From the NCBI GenBank assembly GCA_023957015.1, contig JAMLHR010000012.1, positions 1-64,000 of the forward strand: DNA of 64,000 nt, given 5' to 3'. Of this stretch, positions 26,688 to 35,826 are shown one piece after another. The translations under genes and the position numbers were made by a program. Source of the DNA: Thermomicrobiales bacterium. Its GTDB lineage: Bacteria > Chloroflexota > Chloroflexia > Thermomicrobiales > UBA6265. The notes under the pieces are model-generated. The model saw only the letters and a list, made by a program, of their open reading frames with translations, did no database searches and was not told the DNA's origin. Position 1 is the stretch's first letter. Each line of letters starts with the position of its first letter.

Positions 26688-27019
26688 GCAAGAACGCATT
26701 CTCGATTCACGATATCGACACGGAGACGGCCCGTATCGCCTGGTCACCAGATACCGATGAGCCTCCACATGAATGTGATCGTCCTGCGCCCATATGAGGG
26801 CATACCAGCTCACATCAACCAGACACTCGATGTCGTCGTTACCTGCCTGCAGGGAACCGGTGTCCTCACCATCGATGAGGAACCGATCGCGATCGAGGCT
26901 GGCAGCATCGCGCTTATCCCCCGCGGAGCGAGCGCCAGATCACTGCGAATGATGAGACGCTCGTCTACACCACCGTCCATCGCAAACGCGACGGCTTGAT
27001 GCCGACCGTGGGGCGATAA
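26684..27019 (+). pseudogene. Small cupin-domain protein, frameshifted
   Basis: The ATG at 26684 overlaps the stop of the serine hydrolase. The protein would read MSKNAFSIHDIDTETARIAWSPD, then after a shift near 26765 HMNVIVLRPYEGIPAHINQTLDVVV, a cupin fold (GIPAH, TGVLTIDEE, GSIALIPRGA). A second shift near 26935 gives TANDETLVYTTVHRKRDGLMPTVGR and the stop at 27019. With both corrected it is a roughly 110-residue single-domain cupin. The predicted binding residues are fewer than usual. Confidence 0.6.
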
Positions 27020-27069
27020 CGTATGCTACGGTCATCACAATAGCCGAACGGTGGAGAGGATCGAGTGAG

Positions 27070-28236
27070 ATGATCGCACATCGACGATTTGGTTGGGCCG
27101 CATTCGCCATCATGTTGATGCTGAGTACATTAACGATGCCGATGAGTGCGTCTGCCAGCACATTTGCCAGTGGATACAACGTCGAGAAATCCGGTGCCAA
27201 AATCAACGACGATCTCTATGTAGCGGCATTTCAGGCGAAGGTGACGGCGGACGTGGCTGGCGATGTCACTTTTGCCGTTGTCAGCGGCACGCTGGATAGC
27301 ACCGTTGAGGGCAGCGTGCACGTCATCGCTGGTCGCGTCACCATCAGGGGCACGATCAACGGAACCCTCTACGTCGCCGCTGGCATCGTTCAACTCGAAG
27401 GCCAGGTCGGTGGCAATGTCGTCGTCACGGGCGGACGACTGGAGCTCCATGATTCCGCCCGAATTGGCGGCGACCTAATGGTATTTGGCGGTCAATCGAT
27501 CGTCGATGGCGATGTGGCCGGCACGCTCTATGGCAGCGTGCTGTTGTACGAGCAAGACGGAAGTGTTGCCGGAGATGTCGAACTCCAGGCCGATCGCATC
27601 CAGATCGGAAACGATGCCAGGATCGGCGACGACTTCCGTTACCAAAGCCAGACCAGCGCGAATATCGCGGGTTCAGCCACTGTCGGGGGAGAAACGGTTC
27701 ATACGGACAAGACCCCCTGGAACGGCATTGAAGGCGGTGCGCTGGCACCATACGGTGGTCTGACACGCCTTCTCTGGAGCCTGTTGGTCGGTGCCGTGCT
27801 GATCGCCATGGCGCCGAGGTTCTTCTATCGCGTCAGCAGAAACGCCGCCAACGTTGTCCCGGCGGGTATCTGGGGTGCGGTCGGAATGATCCTCATCCCG
27901 TTCCTGGCGATCGCCGCTTTGCTCAGCGTTCTCCTCATTCCGATCGGATTGATGCTCTTCGCGGTCTACGCGGTTGCGATGTACCTCTCACAGGTTGTTG
28001 TAGGTCTTGCGATCGGTCGGGCGATCCTGCCACGCAAATGGCGTGATGGGAGTCGCGGCTACCTACTCCTCGCAATGACGATCGGTGTGCTCATCATCGG
28101 CATTCTGAAGCTGGCTCCGGTACCGTTCCTCGGTGCCATCACGATGGCAATCGTGACCATCTGGGGTCTCGGCGCCACGCTGATGCTACTGACCGATCTC
28201 TCCTCCCGCCGCATCCGTCAAGATGGTGCGTACTAG
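27070..28236 (+). CDS. Bactofilin-like (polymer-forming) repeat protein with membrane domain
   Basis: A 388-residue protein with an N-terminal signal peptide (RFGWAAFAIMLMLSTLTMPMSASA). The first part is a right-handed beta-helix-like region (about 30-210) with hexad or octad Val/Gly repeats such as VAGDVTFAVVSGTLD, VEGSVHVIAGRVTIRGTINGTLYV and GGNVVVTGGRLELHDSARIGGDL. This is the polymer-forming (bactofilin, DUF583) style. About four transmembrane helices follow from residue 230 (LLWSLLVGAVLIAM and LIPFLAIAALLSVLLIPIGLMLF). The layout suggests an outside beta-helix anchored in the membrane. Its partners and function are not known. Confidence 0.75.
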   Translation: MIAHRRFGWAAFAIMLMLSTLTMPMSASASTFASGYNVEKSGAKINDDLYVAAFQAKVTADVAGDVTFAVVSGTLDSTVEGSVHVIAGRVTIRGTINGTLYVAAGIVQLEGQVGGNVVVTGGRLELHDSARIGGDLMVFGGQSIVDGDVAGTLYGSVLLYEQDGSVAGDVELQADRIQIGNDARIGDDFRYQSQTSANIAGSATVGGETVHTDKTPWNGIEGGALAPYGGLTRLLWSLLVGAVLIAMAPRFFYRVSRNAANVVPAGIWGAVGMILIPFLAIAALLSVLLIPIGLMLFAVYAVAMYLSQVVVGLAIGRAILPRKWRDGSRGYLLLAMTIGVLIIGILKLAPVPFLGAITMAIVTIWGLGATLMLLTDLSSRRIRQDGAY

Positions 28237-28255
28237 GAGGAGAGCATCTTTACAC

Positions 28256-30778
28256 CTATTGAATCGTCAGCACATCCGATTCATAGCCGGCCCTCAGGAT
28301 CGCGTTGAAAAGCACCCGGTAGCTGCCACGTGTTTGGGCACGGAAGTATGGTCGGAAGCCGATGAGTACCACGGTGCCGTCACCGTAGCGGACATCGACC
28401 AGCGCGCTCTTGCGCTCGAGATGCCGCGCACCCAGAATCCAACCACTCATCAAGGGATCGGTGCTCGGATAGTGTGCGACCGTGGTCGCGTCCTTGCTGG
28501 CGGTATCGAAGGCGACACTGCTCATAAACAAGACCGGAAGATCACGCGGCAGACCGTAGCCAAGCGGATGATGATTATCGACAACGATCCTGACCAGCGA
28601 ACCCGGGCAGTAAAACTCATCGTTCTTATACCGGGAGAGCGCATTGCTGGCTGGGAGTGCCAGATCCTGCACGAGCGCCTCGGTGCCAGCATCGATACCA
28701 ATGAGTGTGCCACCATCGGTAACGAACTCCCGCAGCGAATCCATACCCAACTGCCCGAGACCACCGACGTACTCAGGGACATTCTTTGAGCCATCCGGAT
28801 TCTTCTCCGGCTGTCCCTCACGCATCGCCTTGGCGGTGATGTGGGGGATCAGGATGCAATCGAAACGATCACGGAGATCACCCTGCTTGATGTCGTTCGT
28901 CAGTAGCGTGGTGTAGCCAAAGCCGTACTCCTCCAGCACCCATCGTGCCCATCCCTCGTCCATGCTGGAGACATTGGGTCGATAGACGCCGAGACGCACA
29001 GGTGTCTGGCGGTGAACCGCGAGGTCCGAGACATCACTGACGTGCGAGGTGGATGCACCCGAGTCTGCGATGACCTGCGATATGCTGGCGACTGTTTCCG
29101 GTGTAATCGGCACGATGATCGCGCCGGTACGGATATCCGCATCCGGGCGCGATTCGCGAGCGCGATAGATCGCAATCCCCTGGGCCGTTAGCGCCGTGAT
29201 CGCCTTCACCGAGGCATTCTCGCGTTCGTTGATGACGAACGCACCCGTCGCCAGGCCGGTTGTCGCTGTCCATCCCGAGCCTCCGGTTTCCTCTCGACTG
29301 ATAGCGAGACCTCCGGGAATCGGTTGCTCGATCGGGAAGACGCGCACACCCATCTGCATCGGCAGGGTATGGCCAACGATGTCGTAGGGTGGCAGTGGCG
29401 GGCCTCCCTTCCACTTGCGCAGATCGGGGTACTCCTGGATCTCCAGCAGCGTTTTGGCGAAATCGCCTGCTGGCTGAGAGAGGGAAACAATGCGCGTGCC
29501 CGAGGGCCAGACGACGCCATCGAGGGTGACTTCCTCGGTGGCAATATCGACATCCACCAACCCAAGCTGGAGGATATCGATCAGTTCCTGGGCGGCACCG
29601 GCATCACGCTGATCCTGCGGAATGATGAAACCATACGGCTTCTCCTCCGTGGTCAGTCGACCAGCATTGACCTTTTGGTAATCGCGCAGCCACTGCTTGC
29701 GGAAGACGCTGAGATGCTGGAAGAACGCGCGAGCAGCGATCAAGTCATACTCAACGATCTCGGCCAGCGTCCACGCACCACCCAGCCAGGGTAGCGGGTG
29801 ATTCCAGGTGCGCTTGCGCGGATCAAAGTCGCTCCCCGATTCCAGTTCGGACTCTTTGATCTCCACGGATGTCGCCAGCTTGACGCTGGCCGCCTCACTC
29901 AACAGATCAACGCTGCCGTGGTAGTTGCCATAGGCCAGCGATGGCGAGAAGTTATCGAAGATCGCGTTGGTGACCACACCGCCCTTGCCGGACGAGGTCA
30001 ATCGCTGGGCGATATGCGTGCCGAGGCTGGCGAATCCCTGTTGGATAATCGGATCCTGGTTGGGATCGAGAGGATCGATAAACGGCGGCACCATGAAGCG
30101 GGCACCGTTTCGCCCCATTTGGTGCATATCGAACACCGCCTGGGGATGTTCGCGGTTGTGGATATCGACGTAGTTCCTGGTCTCGATCTGGGTCAGCATG
30201 AACCAGTCGCGGTTGTTATCGTGACCGGTGTAGGGATGGTAGAGATATGGCAAGTCGGCATCATCGTATTCCGTATCCTTGATGCGATCGTACCAATCGT
30301 GAATGATGTTGATGCCATCCGGATTGTGGCTCGGGATGAGGACGTGGATTGTCTCGTTGAGCTGCTGTAGCGTCTCGGCATCCGTGGTCGTAGCGAGCTC
30401 ATAGGCGAGCTGCATCGTCATCAACGCAGCACCGATCTCGCTGGAGTGCTGGGTTGCGAGGATGAATCCGACCGTGCGCGCGTTCTCCAACGCGTCCTGC
30501 TGCTGATCCTGGGTGCTAACCCGCGCATCCCAAAGCGCTTCCAGTCGGGCGCGATTCTCAATACGAGCGGTATCGGTGAGGTTCTCGGGAGCAGAAACGG
30601 TCACCATCAAATACGGCAGACCGGTGGTGCTGACCCCCTGGCGCTCTACCAGCACGCGATCGGATGCGGCGGCGAGCGCGTCAAAGTAACTCACCATCTC
30701 GTCCCAGGTGGGCAGCCAACCGGCCTCGCCGGGAACATGGCCGAGTATGTCTACGGGTGCGGGGATTCCTTCGGGCAC
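28256..30778 (-). CDS. M14-family zinc carboxypeptidase, 840 residues
   Basis: The GTG at 30778 follows GAGGAG six bases upstream. The N-terminal domain (about 20-340) has the M14 zinc site: HSSE (His111, Glu114) and a third His in FDMHQMG (near 219). IPSHNPDG and HDNNRDW belong to the substrate pocket. No signal peptide is obvious. The remaining 500 residues hold alpha/beta domains of the kind seen in large secreted carboxypeptidases (VRVFPIEQPIPGG; a GATase1-like segment FDCILIPHITAK with LVTDGGTLIGIDAGTEAL). It probably cleaves C-terminal residues or peptide-like amides. It is 79 bp downstream of the cytidine deaminase gene. Confidence 0.82.
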   Translation of the reverse strand: MPEGIPAPVDILGHVPGEAGWLPTWDEMVSYFDALAAASDRVLVERQGVSTTGLPYLMVTVSAPENLTDTARIENRARLEALWDARVSTQDQQQDALENARTVGFILATQHSSEIGAALMTMQLAYELATTTDAETLQQLNETIHVLIPSHNPDGINIIHDWYDRIKDTEYDDADLPYLYHPYTGHDNNRDWFMLTQIETRNYVDIHNREHPQAVFDMHQMGRNGARFMVPPFIDPLDPNQDPIIQQGFASLGTHIAQRLTSSGKGGVVTNAIFDNFSPSLAYGNYHGSVDLLSEAASVKLATSVEIKESELESGSDFDPRKRTWNHPLPWLGGAWTLAEIVEYDLIAARAFFQHLSVFRKQWLRDYQKVNAGRLTTEEKPYGFIIPQDQRDAGAAQELIDILQLGLVDVDIATEEVTLDGVVWPSGTRIVSLSQPAGDFAKTLLEIQEYPDLRKWKGGPPLPPYDIVGHTLPMQMGVRVFPIEQPIPGGLAISREETGGSGWTATTGLATGAFVINERENASVKAITALTAQGIAIYRARESRPDADIRTGAIIVPITPETVASISQVIADSGASTSHVSDVSDLAVHRQTPVRLGVYRPNVSSMDEGWARWVLEEYGFGYTTLLTNDIKQGDLRDRFDCILIPHITAKAMREGQPEKNPDGSKNVPEYVGGLGQLGMDSLREFVTDGGTLIGIDAGTEALVQDLALPASNALSRYKNDEFYCPGSLVRIVVDNHHPLGYGLPRDLPVLFMSSVAFDTASKDATTVAHYPSTDPLMSGWILGARHLERKSALVDVRYGDGTVVLIGFRPYFRAQTRGSYRVLFNAILRAGYESDVLTIQ

Positions 30779-30857
30779 AGTCTACTCCTCATTGCTGGTA
30801 ATCGCACCATCGAGATGCATGGTCATGGTCGCCGTGAGCACGGCGCATGTCAACGAT

Positions 30858-31295
30858 CTACGCGTCGTCCGCCCGCTCCAGATCACGCGGACCAAACGCG
30901 GCCGGGAGCAGCGCTGAAAGCGTCGTCTCCTGCCACGTATCGCCCTCGTCCAGCAGCACAAGCATCTCGGCATCAGTGGGCTTGAACTCGTTCAGTACCT
31001 GCCGACAGGCGCCACAGGGCGTGGTGGCTGGTGCCTTCGGCGCCGAAACCGCGACTGCAAAGATCGTGCGATGTCCACGTGATGCTGCGGTGACGACGGC
31101 GGAGCGCTCGCCACAGATCGTCAGTGGGTAGCTGGCATTCTCGATATTGACGCCACCGATGACGGAACCATCCTCCACCAGAATCGCGGCTCCCACCGGA
31201 AAGTGGGAGTACGGTACATAGGCGCGGGTAGCGAAATCGCGCGCGGTATCAAGCAGTGTCCGCTTCTGTTCGATCGTGATATCCGTCATCTCCAC
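30858..31295 (-). CDS. cdd: Cytidine deaminase
   Basis: I choose the GTG at 31295 because AGGAG lies six bases upstream; ATG at 31289 or 31301 would also be possible. The protein (about 145 residues) has the zinc motifs NIENASYPLTICGERSAV (Cys and the catalytic Glu) and PCGACRQVLNEF (two Cys), and the normal length of the homotetrameric family. It converts cytidine and deoxycytidine to uridine forms for pyrimidine salvage. A further unusual C-terminal extension (ALLPAAFGPRDLERADDA) is typical of bacterial Cdd. Confidence 0.95.
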   Translation of the reverse strand: MEMTDITIEQKRTLLDTARDFATRAYVPYSHFPVGAAILVEDGSVIGGVNIENASYPLTICGERSAVVTAASRGHRTIFAVAVSAPKAPATTPCGACRQVLNEFKPTDAEMLVLLDEGDTWQETTLSALLPAAFGPRDLERADDA

Positions 31296-31378
31296 CATCA
31301 TCTCCTGGCGCGAAACTGGTATGCTCAGATTGCTATATGCACTTGTACCACCCGCCGCCGATATGTGCAGGACGACTC

Positions 31379-32116
31379 ATGAGCACCACCCCGCCGAACG
31401 ATGACGATTTGATGCTTGCCACCGCGCAATTTCTGGTGCAGGCGCTCGATTTGACCGATCGGGCGGAGGATATCGCTGCCGATCTCTCGCCGATGAAGCG
31501 GGATGCGAACGCCGCCATCAGCTCGATCCAGTTGGATACCAGCATCGGACTCGCAGGATTCCTGGTCTACACCTATATCCTGAATCGGGTCGGTGGCGAG
31601 GGGAAGACGGGTCAGGAACTGTTCGATTCCGGCCTGGAGACGCTCCAGCTTGCGGCATCCCGCAATACACCCGGTCCGCGACCGGTCGCGCATGCAGCCA
31701 CGGACGACCACGGCTTCATTCTGGCGACGGCCCCCGGCACCTGGCGCGCGTTGATGGGCCACACACCGACAAGCAACATCGAGGCACAACCAGACGACGC
31801 GCTAACAACCGCGAACACGGAGCAGATTCGGGAGGAAGCAGCTAGTCAACTCTTCGATCTCCTGCGCCAGGCGAACGCGCAGGCGACAACCTGGTTGAAC
31901 GCGCTCCAAGCGGCCTCCCGCCAGGCACATGAGGATGGCACCGACCCCATGATCGCATTCACGGATGCGGAGACGGAGCTGGCGCTCTTTCTGCTGGATG
32001 AGGATTCGGTTGGTGCGCTGCTACGAACGATGAATCTGATGGTAGCCACGGCTCAGGAGCAAGCCGCCGAAGCGATGGGCGCTGATGATCCGGAAGCGAC
32101 CTGGCCTACGGCGTAG
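31379..32116 (+). CDS. Hypothetical helical protein
   Basis: The ATG at 31379 (MSTTPPNDDDLML) gives 245 residues with no signal or transmembrane segment. It is acidic, Ala-rich and predicted helical, with a central stretch DTSIGLAGFLVYTYILNRVGGEGKTGQELFDSGLETLQLA. The C-terminal half has repeated helices rich in Gln and Ala (LFDLLRQANAQATTWLNALQAASRQAHEDG). No known family was recognised. It is read divergently from cdd, 80 bp apart, and followed by a hairpin. Confidence 0.65.
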   Translation: MSTTPPNDDDLMLATAQFLVQALDLTDRAEDIAADLSPMKRDANAAISSIQLDTSIGLAGFLVYTYILNRVGGEGKTGQELFDSGLETLQLAASRNTPGPRPVAHAATDDHGFILATAPGTWRALMGHTPTSNIEAQPDDALTTANTEQIREEAASQLFDLLRQANAQATTWLNALQAASRQAHEDGTDPMIAFTDAETELALFLLDEDSVGALLRTMNLMVATAQEQAAEAMGADDPEATWPTA

Positions 32117-32141
32117 GCATTGCGTCTCACGGTCAGTCAGA

Positions 32142-32169
32142 GGGCGGACACCCTACGGGGTCCGCGCCC
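32142..32169. terminator. Hairpin between convergent genes
   Basis: GCGGAC (32144-32149) pairs with GTCCGC (32160-32165), extended by outer AGG/CCT pairs, between the stop at 32116 and the thioesterase stop at 32177. Confidence 0.45.
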
Positions 32170-32176
32170 TACCGCA

Positions 32177-32653
32177 TCATGTCGCGCTTTCGATCAGATA
32201 CCTCTCGGTCCATTCATCGGCTTGAGATTCCGGCACGCGAATGAAGGTGGCATCCGCATCCGCGAGGAGCACGTCATCGGCTTCCGATCTGATCTCGCCG
32301 TGTACTTCCAGAATACGACCGCGCACACGGGTGACCGTACCAATCAATCGCACCGGCTGCCCGACCACCACTGGTTTGCGGAAACTGGTCTGCATCTTGG
32401 CGGTGACCGCCCACAGGTTCTTGCTGTACAGCGACCACGTCATGATCTCGTCCAACAGCGTGCAAATAATACCGCCGTGAATCATGCCACCATAGCCCTC
32501 AAAGGCAACGGTCGGTAGCCACGATGCCCAGATCGTATCTGGCTTATCGGTGGCATAGAACTGGAGATGGAGTCCCGCCGGATTAAGTGCTCCACAACCG
32601 AAACAGTTGTGATCGTTGACGGCCCGAATCGGTTGTGCTTCAGTGAATCTCAT
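32177..32653 (-). CDS. PaaI/YiiD-type hotdog thioesterase
   Basis: A 158-residue single hotdog domain with the usual start for this subfamily: NCFGCGALNPAGLHLQF. The active-site loop MIHGGIICTLLDEIMTW has the HGG motif and a Glu that could act in acyl-CoA hydrolysis. It overlaps the sirtuin gene by four bases (ATGA), so the two are translated together. A link to acyl-CoA or deacylation chemistry with the sirtuin is possible, but only by proximity. The substrate is unknown. Confidence 0.85.
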   Translation of the reverse strand: MRFTEAQPIRAVNDHNCFGCGALNPAGLHLQFYATDKPDTIWASWLPTVAFEGYGGMIHGGIICTLLDEIMTWSLYSKNLWAVTAKMQTSFRKPVVVGQPVRLIGTVTRVRGRILEVHGEIRSEADDVLLADADATFIRVPESQADEWTERYLIESAT

Positions 32654-33420
32654 GCGTTCTCCATCATCCCGGCGGCGAGGATCGCCATCTCATGACCAGC
32701 CTCACCCCGTATCACCACATCAGCGAGGTCATCCAGCGCCGTCTCGGCGCGATCGATGATGATCAACTTCGCGCCGCGATCCTTGGCAACCTGCGGCAAC
32801 TGCGCCGCCGGATAGACAACGAGTGAGCTCCCGACAACGATCATCAGATCGGACACTGCGGCCGCCCGCACAGCGGTCTCCAGTGCGGTTTTGGGCAACG
32901 ACTCGCCGAAGAGAATTGTATCCGACCGCAAGATGCTGCCACAGACCGGACAACTAGGGTCAAGGTCGCCTGCCTCGAGCATCTGCTGCACGACTGCGCC
33001 ATCGATCAGATGCCCGTTATCCACACAGCGGAGTCGATGGGTGGAACCATGCAACTCGATCACGCGATCGGCGGGCACACCCGATTTCTGGTGGAGACCA
33101 TCGATGTTCTGGGTGATAACAGCCAGCGCATGACCACCGGTGATCAGCCGCGCAATGGCGAGGTGGCCCTCATTCGGCTGACGCGACTGCATGAAAGGAT
33201 AGTGCTGCTTCCTCATCTGCCAAAACTCGCGGCGGGCCTCATCGGACATGGGGGCATCGCCGATACTCGGTATCTTGCCGGTGGTCCAAACACCATCCGG
33301 TCCGCGGTAGTCCGGCAGTCCACTCTCAGTGCTGATACCCGCACCGGTAAAGAACACCAGCCGCTCGGCGGCGCGCATCATCGCTATCGCGAGTTGTTCC
33401 TGATCCGTACGTTCGTTCAC
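32650..33420 (-). CDS. cobB: Sir2-family NAD-dependent protein deacylase
   Basis: A 256-residue sirtuin. GAGIS (26-30), TQNIDGLH (103-110) and the catalytic His in ELHGSTH (124) are intact, with the NAD-binding VVGSSLVVYPAAQLP near residue 215. The zinc module is reduced: Cys132 (RCVDNGH), Cys157 and Cys160 (CPVCG) are visible, but the second Cys of the first pair is replaced, perhaps by His137. Such variants are known in bacteria. It removes acyl groups from lysine using NAD+. It is transcribed upstream of the thioesterase. Confidence 0.9.
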   Translation of the reverse strand: MNERTDQEQLAIAMMRAAERLVFFTGAGISTESGLPDYRGPDGVWTTGKIPSIGDAPMSDEARREFWQMRKQHYPFMQSRQPNEGHLAIARLITGGHALAVITQNIDGLHQKSGVPADRVIELHGSTHRLRCVDNGHLIDGAVVQQMLEAGDLDPSCPVCGSILRSDTILFGESLPKTALETAVRAAAVSDLMIVVGSSLVVYPAAQLPQVAKDRGAKLIIIDRAETALDDLADVVIRGEAGHEMAILAAGMMENA

Positions 33421-33581
33421 CTGGGTTATTGTCTCCTGCCGGTCAGTACATTTACGAGCACAACTGCCTCACCAATTTGCGTACGTACGGCCTTCATGGT
33501 AGCATCGCCATCAGAGTTGGTGACAATTGGTCACACAAACGAGAGGCCGTCCGTAGCGGCTCGCATCAGAAGGCTGTGCAA

Positions 33582-34103
33582 GTGCTCCGTCGCGTTGCTA
33601 CCGCTATCGCATCGTACATCGGATTCGGTCCCGAAGATGACGTCGTTGCGCCTCCCCAAGCTGTGCGTGTCGCCCCATCCCATTCATCACCACAACCACA
33701 TGTGCATCCGGTTGTAGCTCCCGCTCCCATGCCTAGACAGCATAAGTGGCAGCGCCATACGCAACTGCGTGCTTATACGCCACCGATTACACCGGATGTG
33801 CGTGAGGCTCGCCGATGCGCCGTACGTGGAATCTATGCCGTGCGCGAGGGTGCAACAGAGGTTGCACTGGATCACTTTATCCAGGCGGCACGATGCCGCG
33901 AGGTAGATCTCACCGCTGTTCCGGGATTCTGGGAACTCACCCGCGGACAGATGATGGTGGCTGTCGATGCCTACGAACGCGTCGAGCGGTATCGCGAAGC
34001 CGCCTCCCTGGATGCCCAGATCAGCACGATCTTCCGCCCACAGCTGATTGGGGAAGATTCTCCCATCGTCTTACCGAAACGCGTTCGCCTTAGCGGGGAT
34101 TAA
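33582..34103 (+). CDS. Hypothetical protein
   Basis: The frame is open from 33429, but I favour the GTG at 33582 (LRRVATAIASYIGFG), eight bases after AGAAGG, which gives about 173 residues. A Pro/His-rich linker (HSSPQPHVHPVVAPAPMP) separates the N-terminal helix from a helical C-terminal domain (DVREARRCAVRGIYAVREGATEVALDHFIQAARCREVDL), which has a TPR-like look. No family was recognised. It overlaps the convergent gene at 34090 by 14 bp. Confidence 0.45.
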   Translation: MLRRVATAIASYIGFGPEDDVVAPPQAVRVAPSHSSPQPHVHPVVAPAPMPRQHKWQRHTQLRAYTPPITPDVREARRCAVRGIYAVREGATEVALDHFIQAARCREVDLTAVPGFWELTRGQMMVAVDAYERVERYREAASLDAQISTIFRPQLIGEDSPIVLPKRVRLSGD

Positions 34104-35187
34104 GCGCCACGCTAAACAGGTAAGCCGTGCCGTTTTCGGCACCGTCAAGGAAGACCTCCGCGGTCCAGTACTTACCCGGATATGGAATGCACACCCCCTC
34201 ACCAAGGATGATGTTTCGGGTGACATCGTACATGGCATCGCTATCGTAGCCCTCACGTTCGTGCATCGCGTCGATATCGCCGGAAAACGTCGCCAGGGCA
34301 AACTGCGAAAGGTATGGTGGCCCAACCGCGTCATCCTCGTTTTCGACGAAATTGAAATAGAGGAATCCCTCAGGCACGGGGCTCTCCGCCTGCATGAAGC
34401 GTCCCCAAACACCGTGCCACGGCTCTACATCCACGCCCAGCCCGTAGTGATGCATGAACAGGATATCGTGGTCGAAGCCAGACGCATGCTCGCTCATGGC
34501 ATTGAGGGCAGCGAAGCACTCCTCTCGTTCCAGGCCATCACCGGAGAAATCCGCCTCCAGTCCGATGAAACGCATGGCGGGTAATGTCCTGTATTCGAAG
34601 CTCTCCACTTTGAAGCCGCGCTGCTGCTGCTCAACCAACCCTGGCATAAACAAGGTCCACTGAACCTGCGCATCGCAGTTCTTCAGATAGTTGATGTAAC
34701 CATAGATATCCGCACTATCGGTACCGGTGGGACCGGTCCGCTCACCCGCGATCTTTGCCCGAACGGTGGAGTCCCGCATGATCGAGAAATCAGCAAACAC
34801 CTGGGCAACCGTGTCATTGAGATCGGGATCATGAGTATTCCCGGATAGCTCCTCGTCGAACCGATCCAACACCGCAAATACCGGTGCATTGACGATACCC
34901 GTTGATTCCAGCTGCTCCAATAGGGCGCGGAGGCGGGAATTCTGGTGCCGGAAGCGTGCAATCACATCCTGCATCAGTAACCGCTCGTTGACACCGAGCA
35001 GGTGATCGCTCCATAGCGTATCGTCGCCTAGCCAGTCGGTGAGGGCATCGAATGCATTGGGATTGCATCCTCGCGCTCTTCTCGCCCAATCGACGATCCA
35101 CGCATATCTCTGGACATCGGTGAAGGACGTATCCTCGACCTCATTCCAGTCAATGAAGCAGAACTCGCCAACGAAATCGTGTGTCAT
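34090..35187 (-). CDS. Hypothetical protein with a possible effector-binding (GyrI-like) C-terminus
   Basis: A 365-residue soluble protein. The N-terminal half (1-190) is helical with no recognised family (LLGVNERLLMQDVIARFRHQNSRLRALLEQL looks like an amphipathic helix). The C-terminal half (about 205-365) resembles GyrI/AraC-type effector-binding domains: FRTLPAMRFIGLEADFSGDG, HHYGLGVDVEPWHG, and the terminal PGKYWTAEVFLDGAENGTAYLFSVAL. Such domains bind small ligands in regulators or scaffold proteins. There is no DNA-binding domain, so it may be a stand-alone ligand binder. Confidence 0.6.
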   Translation of the reverse strand: MTHDFVGEFCFIDWNEVEDTSFTDVQRYAWIVDWARRARGCNPNAFDALTDWLGDDTLWSDHLLGVNERLLMQDVIARFRHQNSRLRALLEQLESTGIVNAPVFAVLDRFDEELSGNTHDPDLNDTVAQVFADFSIMRDSTVRAKIAGERTGPTGTDSADIYGYINYLKNCDAQVQWTLFMPGLVEQQQRGFKVESFEYRTLPAMRFIGLEADFSGDGLEREECFAALNAMSEHASGFDHDILFMHHYGLGVDVEPWHGVWGRFMQAESPVPEGFLYFNFVENEDDAVGPPYLSQFALATFSGDIDAMHEREGYDSDAMYDVTRNIILGEGVCIPYPGKYWTAEVFLDGAENGTAYLFSVALNPR

Positions 35188-35826
35188 CTCTTACCCTCCT
35201 GCTCCATTTACAGTAGCGGTCACCGATGGGAGATGCGAGGAGTTGTGGTCCGGATATCACCAGTCTTGCCATCAATTCCGGCACGTGATCCGTTGGACGA
35301 ACAGGTATCTCGGTCAGGATATCGAACAGGAGATATCTCCTCCCGGCGATATCGCGAAAAAAGGAGAAGCCCGGCGCTATATATGCACCGGGCGTCAACT
35401 TCTGTCGATCGCTGCCGAGGAATACCTGCCGTATCGCGATCAGATACAGCGTCGGAGAGGAAAGTTGTGAAGTGATGATCTGTCATCATTGACTGATCAC
35501 ACTAAAGAAGGAAGAAGAGGTTGTAAATATGCCTCGCGACAGGCTAGCGTCGCATTTGGCGGCGAGTGTTAGGACGATGCATCGGCAGTGATGATGAAGC
35601 CTGTATGAGCCTGATGCCTCGTTGGTACTCTGCGTCATGCGCCTCTACGCATGGCGAGCCGGATGATTTGTAAAGGTGCATTCGCCTTCGTCCCTGTGCT
35701 TCCGGCGACTCAATTTCTTGTTTCTGGCATTATCTTATCATCGCGATATCGCGTTGGCAAGCCCCTTTGCCGGTTAATTCACAAACTTCAATCCGAGAGA
35801 GGCAGAATCGACGTATATGCGTGCAA
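35188..35826. other. Gene-free stretch with a small inverted repeat
   Basis: This 639-bp region lies between two minus-strand genes. Short open frames here have no ribosome sites or family features. A hairpin TGATGA-TCTG-TCATCA (35473-35488) sits in AT-richer DNA and could be an operator or weak terminator. Nothing else was recognised. Confidence 0.4.

Noticed and set aside
35039-35470. 143-residue plus-strand frame in the 35 kb gap
   Set aside because: Overlaps the N-terminus of the minus-strand gene and has no family feature or ribosome site.
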